Below are positions 28,295-38,062 of a stretch of DNA of 64,000 nucleotides, one piece after another. Each line of letters starts with the position of its first letter. The stretch's first letter is position 1. This DNA comes from Leptolyngbyaceae cyanobacterium RM1_1_2 (GTDB lineage Bacteria; Cyanobacteriota; Cyanobacteriia; Phormidesmidales; Phormidesmidaceae). Below the pieces are notes generated by a model, which made no database searches, had not been told where the DNA came from, and saw nothing but the letters and a program-made list of their open reading frames with translations. A program made the position numbers and the translations under genes. The stretch is from contig JAAUQI010000005.1 in NCBI GenBank assembly GCA_012032345.1, forward strand, positions 60,050 through 124,049. Direction: 5' to 3'.

Positions 28295-28613
28295 TTTGCT
28301 AGGTCAGCTACGCAATTAGGAAAAAAGATACTTGCACCCCCTCGCTGTTTAAATAAAAACCGATAAGCTGAGACAAAGATTCCGCTAAACCGCTTAAAAA
28401 GTTACGAAATACTTGATTTAGGCTGTCGTAAACAGCTCTACTTCAGCATCAGCTCCTATTATTTGCCCGTCATCCGGCATTCTATGTTCATGGCTGCTGC
28501 ACCTAAGTTGCCCGATTTGCCTGCCTGAATTAATTTACCACAGTGAGACTCAGTAATTTTAGATTGAGACCTGATATGATACTGATAAGTCTTATTTTAA
28601 TAAAGCGTTAATT
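28295..28613. other. Intergenic region with two AGTCT-type motifs
   Basis: This region separates the divergent cyclase and HTH-protein genes. Close to the HTH gene it holds AGACT at 28546 and AGTCT at 28588, the same pentamer as the clusters near 20.3 and 21.0 kb. No gene is seen. Confidence 0.45.
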
Positions 28614-29012
28614 ATGGACAGTATAGAGTTCAACACTCATTCATCCTTTACTGAACAGCACAGCGCAGCCCTCAACGACGCCAGCAACCTAATGACGGTT
28701 GATGATGTTCAGCGCTATCTAAATCGCTCACGCGCTTCTGTCTATCGCTATGCCAACACAGATGTCAGCATCCTCAATCCTGACTACAAGAGTAGCCGCC
28801 TTAATCCAGAGATTCGTACCCAGAAAGACACCCCTCTGCTGTTTCACCCCAACGAAGTTGCCCGCTTTGCCCGAGAGGTTCTGGGTCTAAAACAGGTTAA
28901 AATAGAGGTTCAAGAGTCTCCTGAAACTGCTACCCATGCGTTGCTTAAAGCAATTTTGGCAGAGCTAAAAGGTATGCGGCAGTTTTTGCAGTCTCAAGAG
29001 TCTCAGGGCTAA
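28614..29012 (+). CDS. Putative HTH DNA-binding protein
   Basis: The 132-residue product has an excisionase/MerR-like helix-turn-helix at about residues 27-50: LMTVDDVQRYLNRSRASVYRYA. A charged C-terminal half (FHPNEVARFAREVLGL and a helical tail ALLKAILAELKGMRQFL) may form a dimerisation coil. Similar small cyanobacterial proteins are often labelled resolvase-like or HTH proteins, but no recombinase residues are visible. Two AGTCT-type motifs just upstream raise the possibility of self-regulation. Confidence 0.7.
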   Translation: MDSIEFNTHSSFTEQHSAALNDASNLMTVDDVQRYLNRSRASVYRYANTDVSILNPDYKSSRLNPEIRTQKDTPLLFHPNEVARFAREVLGLKQVKIEVQESPETATHALLKAILAELKGMRQFLQSQESQG

Positions 29013-29163
29013 GTCAGAATCAAGAAAATGCTACCAGGGTTTTCAAAAAGATCCGTCCCTTTGCGCTATCTATCTCAGCGTGTCAGTGTTAGTTTTTAAG
29101 AGAGGCAAACAAACTGGTAAGGAGAGCTGTCTATTGTGTAGCTAACAGCACAATCTTTTTTAG

Positions 29164-29190
29164 AGATTATTTAGATTTTCTAAATAATCT
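29164..29190. repeat. AT-rich perfect 12-bp inverted repeat
   Basis: AGATTATTTAGA and TCTAAATAATCT flank a TTT loop in the gap between the HTH gene and the small membrane protein. The all-AT stem is weak as RNA, so it might be an operator, or a relaxed terminator for the HTH gene. Confidence 0.5.
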
Positions 29191-29292
29191 TCTTGCTCAA
29201 TCTAGATTTTGGGCTAATCTGAGTTCACCTCAAATCAGCGTTTCCTGATCTAACCCATTTTTTGTTTCTAAGGATCCAGCCTTAAACCCTGT

Positions 29293-29478
29293 ATGGAATC
29301 TGCCAGTCAATCTGACAAAACTCCTGAACACTCTCACAGTCGTTTGTCTAGTCTCATTGGTTTCGTCATTGCGCTAACGACTTTAGTGTTGCCAATGTTT
29401 GCGATCGCCCACTTTTCCTCTGCCAAGATCGATATCCTCGATCAGCCTTCTTATCGCATCTTGCGCTCCAGGGAATAG
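29293..29478 (+). CDS. Small single-span membrane protein
   Basis: The 61-residue product has a polar Ser/His-rich N-terminus, one hydrophobic span (LIGFVIALTTLVLPMFAIAHF, about 20-42) and a short polar tail. Small single-span proteins of this type are common in cyanobacteria, and some attach to photosynthetic complexes, but I cannot identify this one. An ATG with upstream AAGGA-like sequence supports the start. Confidence 0.6.
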   Translation: MESASQSDKTPEHSHSRLSSLIGFVIALTTLVLPMFAIAHFSSAKIDILDQPSYRILRSRE

Positions 29479-29684
29479 GTGGCAGCTAAGAAAAAATTTT
29501 AACAAAGCAATCATCCTGGCACTACTTCCTGTGGGATTTTCTTAAAGCCTGCTTCAGCTAGCGGGAATTGGGACTTTATTCGCATAGAATTCTAAACGAG
29601 CTGTCTACTCAGGAGCTACCTTGCTGTAGCACCTGGATACTAGCTCATGTCAAAGTAGTCCCAAAGTAGTCTTGGAGAAGCGTT

Positions 29685-30197
29685 GTGGAGCTATCTCGTA
29701 TTCCTGCTCAGCCTAAGCCTGGGTTGATTAATGTTCTGATTGAAATTCCTGCGGGCAGCCAGAACAAATACGAATTCGACAAGGATTTACAGGCGTTTGC
29801 CCTGGATCGAGTCCTTTTTTCTTCTGTTCATTATCCCTGTGACTATGGTTTTGTGCCCAATACGCTCGCCGACGACGGCGATCCGCTAGACGGGCTTGTG
29901 CTCATAGATCAGCCAACTTTTCCAGGGTGTGTTATTGCAGCGCGCCCAATTGGAATGTTAGAGATGATTGACGGTGGCGATCGCGATGAAAAAATTCTGT
30001 GTGTTCCAGACTCCGATCCGCGCTATGCTAGCTTCAAATCTCTTGACGATGTGGCTCCCCATCGTCTGGACGAAATTGCAGAGTTCTTTAAGACTTATAA
30101 AAACTTAGAAAGAAAGGTGACTGAGATTTTAGGCTGGAAAAATGCTGATCAAGTTGATCCTTTGGTTCAAGAATGTGTCAAAAATTTTAAGCCCTAG
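29685..30197 (+). CDS. ppa: Inorganic pyrophosphatase
   Basis: The 170-residue enzyme is a family I pyrophosphatase: [14 protein letters not shown], the metal-site block [10 protein letters not shown], and the [17 protein letters not shown] signature, with further Asp residues in GGDRDEKIL. It hydrolyses pyrophosphate to phosphate in the cytosol and pulls biosynthetic reactions forward. The start is GTG at 29685, with GGAG seven bases upstream. It is monocistronic. A structured 80-base sequence follows the gene at 30229-30306. Confidence 0.96.
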   Translation: MELSRIPAQPKPGLINVLIEIPAGSQNKYEFDKDLQAFALDRVLFSSVHYPCDYGFVPNTLADDGDPLDGLVLIDQPTFPGCVIAARPIGMLEMIDGGDRDEKILCVPDSDPRYASFKSLDDVAPHRLDEIAEFFKTYKNLERKVTEILGWKNADQVDPLVQECVKNFKP

Positions 30198-30228
30198 CTA
30201 AATCTCACTTAAGAGTTGGTTTCCTAGC

Positions 30229-30306
30229 GGGTACCTCAAAGCCAGGTTTTAGCCCTTCTAGCCTTTTAACGGCTCTACTTGGGTTCAAAGGCGGCTTGAG
30301 GTGCCC
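30229..30306 (+). other. Nested stem-loop after ppa
   Basis: GGGTACCTCAAAGCC near 30229 pairs with GGCTTGAGGTGCCC (30293-30306). Inside are CCAGGT/ACTTGG and TAGCC/GGCT pairings, giving a nested structure of about 78 bases. It has no T run after it. It could be a processed 3' structure, a transcript-stability element or a small RNA. The rest of the gap up to the next gene shows nothing else. Confidence 0.45.
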
Positions 30307-30560
30307 ACTTTGTATTCTAGATTACCAAAGCCGTATAGAATTTTGGGTATGGCTAGTGTCAAAAAAAATTGAGCAAGTCAGGCTGGACAATGAATTTACC
30401 CAAAATCTTCCCGAACACCCCCTGGTTATTGGTATATACAGAGAAGGACAGAAGCTAAGTTAGCCTTACAGCCTGTTTTGTCTTTAGCCTTTACAGCTTG
30501 AATATTCCCGAATTGAAGGGCGAATATCCACGCCATCAATTAGAGCCAGACCCATCTCAA

Positions 30561-31480
30561 ATGCTAGATTCTGACCTTTACTCCCTGCCCGACAATGCAA
30601 ATGCCTCTAGACATCCGGTAGATTGTTCTGTACTTAGTGAAATGCAGACTGACTCTTCCTTTGTGGTTCAATTTTGGGGTGTGCGCGGCAGTATACCCAC
30701 GCCAGGGGCTAGCACCGTTCGCTACGGGGGAAACACTGCCTGTGTCGAAATTTTGGCAGGTCATAAGCGAATTATCCTGGACGGCGGCACCGGGCTAAGC
30801 GTGTTAGGCAAGCACCTCTTGAAGCAAGCCGCTGATATTGAGGCTCATATCTTCTTCACGCATACCCACTGGGATCGGATTCAAGGCTTTCCCTTCTTTG
30901 TTCCCGCTTTTACAGAAGGCAACCAGTTTCACATTTATGGTGCAACTGCACCCAATGGCGCTTCTATCAAGCAGTGCCTCACCGACCAGATGCTGCAGCC
31001 CAATTTCCCAACGCCTTTACAGCGGATGCGATCGCACCTGAATTTTCCAATATATCTGCTGGCAACACTATTTCTATTGATGACGTTGTGATTGAAACTA
31101 TATTGCTCAATCAGCTAACCAGTGCTTTGGGCTATCGCATTACCTGGCAAGGTCGCTCCGTTGTTTATGCTACCGACACCGATCATTCACAGGAAGCTAG
31201 TAATCACAACCTTCAACGCCTGGCTCATCAGGCCAACGTACTCATTTATGACGGCACCTACGCCGATTACACCGAGCACAATTTACAAAAGCAGTCTCTA
31301 GAAACACCGTGGAAAGAGGGTATTGGAGTTGCCAGGGCAGCCAAAGTCGAGGAGCTGATTATGTTCCATCATAATCCTGCACACGACGATGACTGGCTTG
31401 ACCTTATTGAAATGCAGATCAGAGGTGATTTTCCCAGCGCTCGTCTCGCTAGGGAAGGCATGATTTTGCAGGTTTTGTAA
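30561..31480 (+). pseudogene. Metallo-beta-lactamase-fold hydrolase, single frameshift
   Basis: Two frames join into a hydrolase of about 280-306 residues. The first frame has FWGVRGSIPTPG, YGGNTACVE and the metal motif THTHWDRIQGFPFF; the second has GYRITWQGRSVVYATDTDH, LIYDGTYADYTE and MFHHNPAHDDD. The join falls at the four-T run 31043-31046: adding one T restores HLNFSNISAGNTISIDD. As given, the first frame ends at 31091, before the later metal ligands. The start could be ATG 30561 or ATG 30642. Relatives belong to a PhnP/phosphodiesterase-like group; substrate unknown. Confidence 0.85.
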
Positions 31481-31510
31481 CCTACTACCAAATATCAAAA
31501 AGTTTGCATT

Positions 31511-32797
31511 TTATAAACCATGCCTGAGGTCGCTTAGAGCTTTTGACGCTGAGGTTACTCTGCTTGAGGACAGAGCGTTCAGCTCATCAAAAAGCTCTTC
31601 ATAAGCCTGCAGCGCTTGGTGAAACGAGTAGTGTGTTTCAGCATGACGCCGTCCCTGATAGCCTAGCTTTTCTGCTTTTTCAGGATGTTTGAAGAGATAA
31701 AAAATTGCTTTGGCTAAGCTGGTAGGATTTTCTGGCTGCACTACCAAACCGCCGCCGCTTCTATCAACGGCTTTAGCCGCAGAACCATCGCTGGGCACTG
31801 AAGCAATAATGGGGCGACCGCTGGCAAGCAGTACCTGAGTTTTGGAAGGCATGTTGAAGCCCACCATGCTTTTCTTTTGCATGATCAAACCCACATCGGA
31901 GGCTGCCAGCATTTCTGGTAAATCCTCACGAGCTGCAAAAGGCAACAAAAGCACATTGGTGGCGTCTAGATCTTGTTTGAGGGCATCTAAATGAGCAAGC
32001 TGACGCTCTTCACCTGAAATCACAAAAGCAATTTCAGGATAAGTTTTAAGCAGAGCCGCCGCTCGAATAATAGTTCGGATACCCTGAGTTCGAGCAATAT
32101 TGCCGGAGTAAAGCACAACGAACTTTCCTTCTAAGCTGTGCGCTCTTCGGAACGCATTATCGTGCTTTGAAAGAGGACGGATAAAGTTTGTGTCTACCCA
32201 GTTAGGAATACAAACCATGCGATCGCGGGAGACTTCCTTGCCGACTAGATTTTCAGCAAATCCTTCAGTAATAACGCTAATCTTTGTTGCGCTTTGATAG
32301 GCAAATTTTTCTAAAATCTCAAAAACGCGAATAGCAAATTTATTACTAATCAGCCCGGTTCTAACAGCCGCTTCTGGCAAAATGTCTTGCAGATTTAGGA
32401 TGGTAGGACAAGAATAAACCCACTTTAGCAAAGCGACTGGCAGACAGGCAGGCAGAGAGGGGCTAGTAGCCAAAATCACATCTGGTCGCCAGCCTTTTAG
32501 GGCTTGGAAAAAACTCAATAAAATAAAGCTGCCGTCTAAGAGTATGCGAGTTACTAGCCCCGGATTGGGGCGAATAGAAACGTAGCATCGCTGAATTGTA
32601 ACGCCGTTAACCTCTTCAGTGTGGTAGAGTTTCCCTCGATACTCTGGATAGATTCTACGCTCTGGATAGTTCGGCATCGCAGTTATCACCCGAACCTGAT
32701 GTCCCTGTTTGACTAAGCCTTCAGCTAGCTCTGTCATGAGGGGAGCAATACCAATGGGTTCAGGATGGTAATTGTATGAGTAGATCAAAATACGCAT
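31511..32797 (-). CDS. Glycosyltransferase family 4, WcaI-like
   Basis: The 428-residue GT-B enzyme starts MRILIYSYNYHPEPIGIAPLMTEL, the typical start of WcaI-type colanic acid glycosyltransferases, and has the C-terminal nucleotide-sugar site in a region with VVLYSGNIARTQG, SGRPIIASVPSDGSAAKAV and GGGLVVQPENPTSLAKAI. A membrane-associating hydrophobic stretch lies near residues 85-125. It probably adds a sugar to a lipid-linked intermediate of extracellular polysaccharide. No other polysaccharide genes are adjacent, so the exact pathway is unknown. Confidence 0.9.
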   Translation of the reverse strand: MRILIYSYNYHPEPIGIAPLMTELAEGLVKQGHQVRVITAMPNYPERRIYPEYRGKLYHTEEVNGVTIQRCYVSIRPNPGLVTRILLDGSFILLSFFQALKGWRPDVILATSPSLPACLPVALLKWVYSCPTILNLQDILPEAAVRTGLISNKFAIRVFEILEKFAYQSATKISVITEGFAENLVGKEVSRDRMVCIPNWVDTNFIRPLSKHDNAFRRAHSLEGKFVVLYSGNIARTQGIRTIIRAAALLKTYPEIAFVISGEERQLAHLDALKQDLDATNVLLLPFAAREDLPEMLAASDVGLIMQKKSMVGFNMPSKTQVLLASGRPIIASVPSDGSAAKAVDRSGGGLVVQPENPTSLAKAIFYLFKHPEKAEKLGYQGRRHAETHYSFHQALQAYEELFDELNALSSSRVTSASKALSDLRHGL

Positions 32798-33053
32798 AAA
32801 CGTTTAGTTGCCGTACCTAAAGGATTAGCAGAATTAGAAGAAGATTTATCGAGAACCGGGCCGTGAGGGATTCTATCCATTAGTGGGCATTTGACTAGCA
32901 GATTAAATTTATCTAGAATTGCCAGCTTAATGAAGGTTAAATGAAGTACCTTGCAAAAATCTTTAGACTACACACGATGTTTATTGAGATATCAAGAAGT
33001 CCCCTCTGGATTATTGTGCCCTGCCTCAACCTTAAACATACAAAGGCTTCGTT

Positions 33054-34802
33054 TCAATCGCGGTTGATAGTTCTCGGGTTACCCAATGCATTAATTTCGT
33101 AGGTTAAGCTTTGTGCTTGCTGCTGAACCTGCTCAAAGTGATGCAGCAAGGGCCGCACTTTGGTAGCTTCTGTTTCAACATAATGATAGTAGCTGGCAAA
33201 ACTGCGATCGATTTCCTCATAGGTGATGCTGAGCTTAGCTGTAAGCTGTTCAGCGATCGCCTCGACAAACTGAGCGCGACTTTTTTTTAGCTCTCGCTCA
33301 AATTTTTGAACAATGGCGTTTCGTTTCGCTAGCAGTACACCACCCGCAAAAAGCACCCCAACTCCCATAAACAGACTACCGACAATATCTAGAATAACAA
33401 TCTCAGTAACAGCCGCAATAATGCCGCCGATTACAGCTAGGAGGCCACCGCTAGCTATCCCCACACCTACACCGTCGGCCTGTTCTGCAACCGAAACAGC
33501 AAAGCGGCTGTCTTCTAACAGGTGAGAGATCCGCGCTCTGACCGACTCAATTACCTCATAGCGCTCTACCAGCAGCGGCATTGAGACATTTGCGTTCTTC
33601 ATCTGCTGCTGCTGGGTGGCATCCAAATCACTCACGAGCTGATTGATTAGCTGCTGCACCCCTTTGAGAAAATGACTGGCACCCTCTTGAGAAGTCTGCT
33701 CTAGTGCTGCTTCGAGATCGCACTGGCACTTCTGCTTCAGCTGAGTAATCCAGGTTTCTACTCGCTGCTGACGATTGAAAACTGACAACAGCGATCGCCG
33801 GGCTAAGGCAAAAACCGATAGCCCCTGCTTGAATTCTGTCCTTATTTGCTGGATGATGCGGTCGTATTGGGCCACCAGCCGTGTGACCAATGAATCAATT
33901 TCGTAGCGAGACTGCTGTTGGCCCTGACTTAAGCGCTGACGAATATTCTCGACAGCGGCCTGATCAACTTCGAGCTGCTGCTGCAAAGCGTGAATACTTC
34001 GCTCTAGCTGAGTTAGCAGCGTTTGAGCTGAGCGCAAGCTTGACTTGAGCTTGAGGCCATAGCTGTGAGTGCCTGTGACCGTGTCTTGAATAAATTCACG
34101 CACCGTCTCAAAACCGCTTTTGTGAATTTCACCTGCTTGCTCTAACTTGGCGGAGCAGGGAAACACTTGGGGTTGAGAAATTTGGCTTTGCTGCGCCTCT
34201 TGCTCAATGTATTGATAGGCGGTTTCTAGCTCTAGGGGAGTAGTGACATCGGCCTGCTGCAGAATAAAGGCCACAGGTTTGTTCCACTCTTTGGCAGCAT
34301 AGTCTAGGAGCTGCCAGGCGGTGTTGGTGTAAGGGTTTTTGGCAAAGAAAACAAACAGCACCAGATCGCTGTTGGGAATGAAGCTGCGGGTCACGGCTTC
34401 GTGCTGCAGAAAGGGACTGTTGGTGCCGGGAGTATCGACAACTGCCAGCGATCGCAAAATCTCTTCAGGTCGCCCAACTTCATTGAGCTGATTGGGTTTT
34501 AACTCACGTATGTAGGGCTGCTCGGCGTGAACAATCTTGCTGACAACGGCTGTTCGGGGATCGGCTCCGACTTCGCAAATCTCCGCACCCAGCAGGGAAT
34601 TGATAAAGCTGCTCTTGCCCGCTTTGACTTCTCCAATTACCACAAATAGAAAGGGCTGATTGATGTTTTCCCTGAGATCTTGAACCGTTTGCACAATTGA
34701 GCCTGATTCTGTCTCTGCGGCCAGCCGCTCGATCGCTTTGAGCAAATCCTCTAGGCGCTGCTTTTGCTGCTGCAGCTTGGGGTCTAAAATTGAGCGACTC
34801 AT
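33054..34802 (-). CDS. Bacterial dynamin-like GTPase
   Basis: The 582 residues begin with a dynamin-type GTPase domain: P-loop GEVKAGKSS at about 57-65, switch Thr in ADPRTAVVSK, G3 in VDTPGTNS and a G4-like QQADV. Long helical segments follow (about 250-420), then a hydrophobic hairpin (about 440-500: GVGIASGGLLAVIGGIIAAV and DIVGSLFMGVGVLFAGG), typical of the paddle by which such proteins insert into membranes. Members remodel, fuse or repair membranes. The start lies 96 bases from the divergent Fic gene, so a shared regulatory region is likely. Confidence 0.9.
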   Translation of the reverse strand: MSRSILDPKLQQQKQRLEDLLKAIERLAAETESGSIVQTVQDLRENINQPFLFVVIGEVKAGKSSFINSLLGAEICEVGADPRTAVVSKIVHAEQPYIRELKPNQLNEVGRPEEILRSLAVVDTPGTNSPFLQHEAVTRSFIPNSDLVLFVFFAKNPYTNTAWQLLDYAAKEWNKPVAFILQQADVTTPLELETAYQYIEQEAQQSQISQPQVFPCSAKLEQAGEIHKSGFETVREFIQDTVTGTHSYGLKLKSSLRSAQTLLTQLERSIHALQQQLEVDQAAVENIRQRLSQGQQQSRYEIDSLVTRLVAQYDRIIQQIRTEFKQGLSVFALARRSLLSVFNRQQRVETWITQLKQKCQCDLEAALEQTSQEGASHFLKGVQQLINQLVSDLDATQQQQMKNANVSMPLLVERYEVIESVRARISHLLEDSRFAVSVAEQADGVGVGIASGGLLAVIGGIIAAVTEIVILDIVGSLFMGVGVLFAGGVLLAKRNAIVQKFERELKKSRAQFVEAIAEQLTAKLSITYEEIDRSFASYYHYVETEATKVRPLLHHFEQVQQQAQSLTYEINALGNPRTINRD

Positions 34803-34898
34803 GGCATTTAACCGTTATCAGACAGGACGCGATCGCTAGGTTACAGTGTTTTTGAACGCCAGAACACCTGCTAAAGTCTGAGAGTATAGGCAATAAAG

Positions 34899-35510
34899 AT
34901 GCTACCGCGATCGCTTAGCGCCTCAGCCAGTCAAAGTCCTGCTGCAGTTCAGCTCTACGATGCCCTACTGCAGCACCTCAAAAGGCATCTGCAGCCTCCG
35001 TTAGACTCGATCCTATCCCAGATACTGACGGCGGTGAACGCAATGGATATATCGGCCCAGCTAATCCAACTTGAGCAGCTAAAAACCTGGCTGGATAGTT
35101 TTCGTCCTTTGTCGCCCGCCATACTGGCAGAGCTGAAACAGCGCTACGACGTGCGGTTTACCTATAACGCCAACGCCATTAAAGGGAATACTCTCACCCA
35201 AAGCAAGACAGAGCTGGTACTCTCTCAAGTCGCCACTAAAGCTCACTATTGCTTTGTTTCAATTCATCCCTTTCGGGATGGCAATGGGCGCACAGGACGA
35301 TTATTGATGAATCTGCTCTTGCTCAGAGCCGGATTTCCGATTGCCATCATTGCTAATCAACAGCGGCAAGCCCACAGTGAAGCGCTGGTTTATGGACAGC
35401 GATCGCAAGACAATACCTCTGCGCTTTTAGAAATCGTTGTGGCAGCAGTGGGCCAGTCTTTTGAGGAAATATTGTCTCTGGCGGCAACTGCGGCTGAGAG
35501 CCGGGGTTAG
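34899..35510 (+). CDS. Fic-family protein with a shortened core
   Basis: The catalytic motif HPFRDGNGRTGR is complete, and the C-terminal helix (LLMNLLLLRAGFPIAII...QDNTSALLEIV) matches class II Fic enzymes, which usually transfer AMP to target hydroxyl groups. In 203 residues, however, the family's usual stretch of roughly 90 residues between the N-terminal TYNANAIKGNTLT block and the HYCFVSIHPF block is missing. That stretch contains the flap that positions the target. The usual inhibitory (S/T)xxxE(G/N) helix also reads ANAIKGN, with Lys where Glu is expected. The joint is in frame. It may be an inactive remnant or a deregulated variant. Confidence 0.8.
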   Translation: MLPRSLSASASQSPAAVQLYDALLQHLKRHLQPPLDSILSQILTAVNAMDISAQLIQLEQLKTWLDSFRPLSPAILAELKQRYDVRFTYNANAIKGNTLTQSKTELVLSQVATKAHYCFVSIHPFRDGNGRTGRLLMNLLLLRAGFPIAIIANQQRQAHSEALVYGQRSQDNTSALLEIVVAAVGQSFEEILSLAATAAESRG

Positions 35511-35563
35511 GGACACCCTTTTTACCAGGAGGTAATCACATTTTTGTCTAGAACTCAGGGTTC

Positions 35564-36858
35564 TCAAAAACGAGGGTCGGTGTAATATTCTCGGGTGCCT
35601 TTAGCGTTGAGCGCCTCGCCTAAGCGCTCTAGGGCGTGAACGTAGGCAGCGGTTCGTAGGGGAATGGCCAGCTCTTGGGCAATTTGCCAGATGGCCTCGG
35701 CTGCAGTGACAATCCGCTGTTTGAGCCGACTGTTGACTTCATCTAGGGTCCAGTAGAGGCCGCTGCGATTTTGTACCCATTCAAAATAGCTGACGGTGAC
35801 TCCCCCGGCATTGACTAAAATGTCGGGAAAAACGTAAACACCTTTTGCTTCAAGAATGCGATCGCGCTAGAAGAAATCGGCCCGTTGGCGACTTCAAAAA
35901 TGTACTGAGCCTGAATATTTTGGGCATTGGCCTCGGTGATCTGGTTTTCTAAGGCGGCGGGTACCAGAATATCCACCTTCAGCGTTAGTAACTCCTTGTT
36001 GGTGAGCGGGGTGTAGTTGTCTATCAGGTTGCAGACCGTGCCCTCGCAGTAAACTGCCTGGACGCTGCGAGTTGAGGTTTTGAACTGACGAATGCTGGGG
36101 ATATCAAGCCCTTGGGGGCAGTAGACCCCACCTTGAGAGTCGCTCACGGCAACCACCCGGTAACCTGCGTCAAATAGGCACTGCGCTATGACACTGCCCG
36201 CATTGCCAAAACCCTGCACCGCTACGGTGGTCTCTTGGGGCACTTTATCAAACTTGGGCATCATCGCCTCTAAGACATAGAAAGCCCCTGCCCCGGTGGC
36301 GGTGTCTCGGCCCAAGCTGCCCCCCATACTGATGGGCTTGCCTGTAATCACTGCCGGACTGCGCTGACGGCGAATGATACTGTACTGATCCATCATCCAG
36401 CCCATAATCATGGCGTTGGTATAGACATCGGGGGCTGGAATATCCACATCAGGGCCAATAAAATCGGCGATCGCGTCAATATAGCCACGGCTCAGGCGCT
36501 CTAGCTCAAACTTAGAGAGTTCTTTAGGGTTCAGGGTAATGCCCCCCTTAGCGCCGCCTAGAGGCAAGTTCAGTGCCGCACACTTAAACGTCATCCAGAA
36601 GGCCAAAGACTGCACTTCATCCATCGTCACGTTGGGATGAAAGCGAATTCCCCCTTTGGTCGGGCCACGGGTATCGTCATATCGCACCCGGTAGCCCTCA
36701 AAAACTTTGAGAGAACCGTCATCCATTCGCACGGGAATTGAAACTTTAAGGCTGGCTTTGGGAAATCTGAGCCGCTCGCTGGCATCCTCTGAAATATGGG
36801 CGTACTTGAGGGCGCGCTCTAGCCGCCGGTTGGCATCTGATAAAAGAGTATTCGTCAT
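35564..36858 (-). pseudogene. gdhA: Glutamate dehydrogenase, single frameshift
   Basis: The first frame gives the N-terminal two thirds of a hexameric Glu/Leu/Phe dehydrogenase: GPTKGGIRFHP, the catalytic Lys in PLGGAKGGI, PAPDVYTN, and the Rossmann VAVQGFGNAGSV. It ends early at 35815, after FEVANGPISSSAIA. The neighbouring frame continues with ILEAKGVYVFPDILVNAGGVT, SYFEWVQN and a normal C-terminus ending at the stop 35564-35566. The total is about 431 residues, the usual size. One base (probably C) is missing beside GATCGC at about 35861-35868. The complete enzyme would interconvert glutamate and 2-oxoglutarate plus ammonium. Confidence 0.9.
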
Positions 36859-36999
36859 ACAAAACCTGTTTGATCGAGTGTGCAGTCATTAAGCAATTTT
36901 TGGTATCAATGACTACTCTTTTGATTGTGATGCCTGCGATCGCCGCTTAGTCAAAAACGAAAGAGAACTTCAAATACCGCTAAACAGTACTAGACAGTG

Positions 37000-38046
37000 C
37001 TAGATAACGGCGACCTCCAGCATTCGAATCGTCCCTGGGGCTGCGTCAATTGCCACTGATAAGCCGATGGGCAAAGTTAAAATTGGCTCTACATGACCAA
37101 TGGCGGCTCCCATCCAGGCCGGAATGCCCAGCGGCGCAATATGGTCGTACAGAACTTCTTCTAGAGTCAGAGAGCCATAGTCTTCATCTGGCCCGCAGCT
37201 GACACACTGCCCAAAGATAAAGCCAGAGAGCTGGTCAAAAACACCCGCTAGCTTCAGCTGAGTCAGCATCCGATCGATCCGGTAAATGCTTTCGCCCACG
37301 TCTTCTAAAAATAAAATGGCCCCGTCTAAATCGGGTAGGTAAGGCGACCCCACAACGCCCGCAATCACCGAAAGGTTGCCGCCTATCAGCCGCCCCTGGG
37401 CCTGCCCCGGCGTGATCGTTTGAATGCGGTTGCGCACAGGCATGAGGCGATCGCGGTCTTCTGCCACTACTGAGTTGGCAAAGGTCAAAGCTTCCCCGGC
37501 AAACAGGATTTGACGAAAAGGCTCAACTTGATCCGGACGCCACGCCGTCAGACCGTGGGGACCATGAAAGGTAATCAGCCCGGTTTTGGCATAAATTCCC
37601 AGCAGCAGGGCTGTGATGTCACTAAAGCCGACAATGATTTTGGGATTTTGTCTGATCTGTGAATAGTCTAAATAGGGTAAAACTCGGCTGCTGCCCCAGT
37701 CGCCCCGAATCGGCAGCAGCGCCGCAATCTCTGGGTCAGCAAAAAACTGATTAATATCGGCGGCGCGATCGCGGTCTTGTCCAGCTAAATAACCATAGCG
37801 ATCGAGTACGTGGGGCGCTAGCCTAGGCACCAGCCCCAATCCCCGCACCGCGTCCACCACAATGTCCAACTCCTCTCGTCGAAAGGTGGCCCCCGCTGGG
37901 CTAATAATGCCGACGGCGCTGCCCGGTGAGAGTCGATGAGGTTTGAGCGTCGGGGGGGACGCTGCCGCGTAGCCTGGGCGCAAAGGCTTGATAGCCATCA
38001 GGCCCGTCAGCGCTGCCAGGGCAAAGAAGTTTCGGCGCAGTATCAT
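37000..38046 (-). CDS. LD-carboxypeptidase (S66 family, MccF/LdcA-like)
   Basis: With the start at ATG 38046 (MILRRNFF, a signal peptide with a weak twin-arginine look) the protein has about 348 residues. The S66 catalytic regions are visible: GDWGSSRVLPYLDY around the nucleophile Ser, GFSDITALLLGIY, HGPHG, the Glu in FLEDVGESIYRIDRML and the final His in AAIGHVEPILTLPIG. It should cleave the L,D-peptide bond of murein tetrapeptides in the periplasm for cell-wall recycling. The longer upstream start at 38124 would overlap the epimerase gene and destroy the signal peptide. Confidence 0.9.
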   Translation of the reverse strand: MILRRNFFALAALTGLMAIKPLRPGYAAASPPTLKPHRLSPGSAVGIISPAGATFRREELDIVVDAVRGLGLVPRLAPHVLDRYGYLAGQDRDRAADINQFFADPEIAALLPIRGDWGSSRVLPYLDYSQIRQNPKIIVGFSDITALLLGIYAKTGLITFHGPHGLTAWRPDQVEPFRQILFAGEALTFANSVVAEDRDRLMPVRNRIQTITPGQAQGRLIGGNLSVIAGVVGSPYLPDLDGAILFLEDVGESIYRIDRMLTQLKLAGVFDQLSGFIFGQCVSCGPDEDYGSLTLEEVLYDHIAPLGIPAWMGAAIGHVEPILTLPIGLSVAIDAAPGTIRMLEVAVI

Positions 38047-38062
38047 TGGCTGATTAATGCAG

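Noticed and set aside
28614..29012. HTH protein as a serine resolvase/integrase
   Set aside because: It has only the helix-turn-helix part; no catalytic Ser, Arg or Tyr motif of recombinases is visible.
36707..36892. Small + strand frame over the gdhA start
   Set aside because: It is a shadow of the conserved N-terminus of glutamate dehydrogenase.
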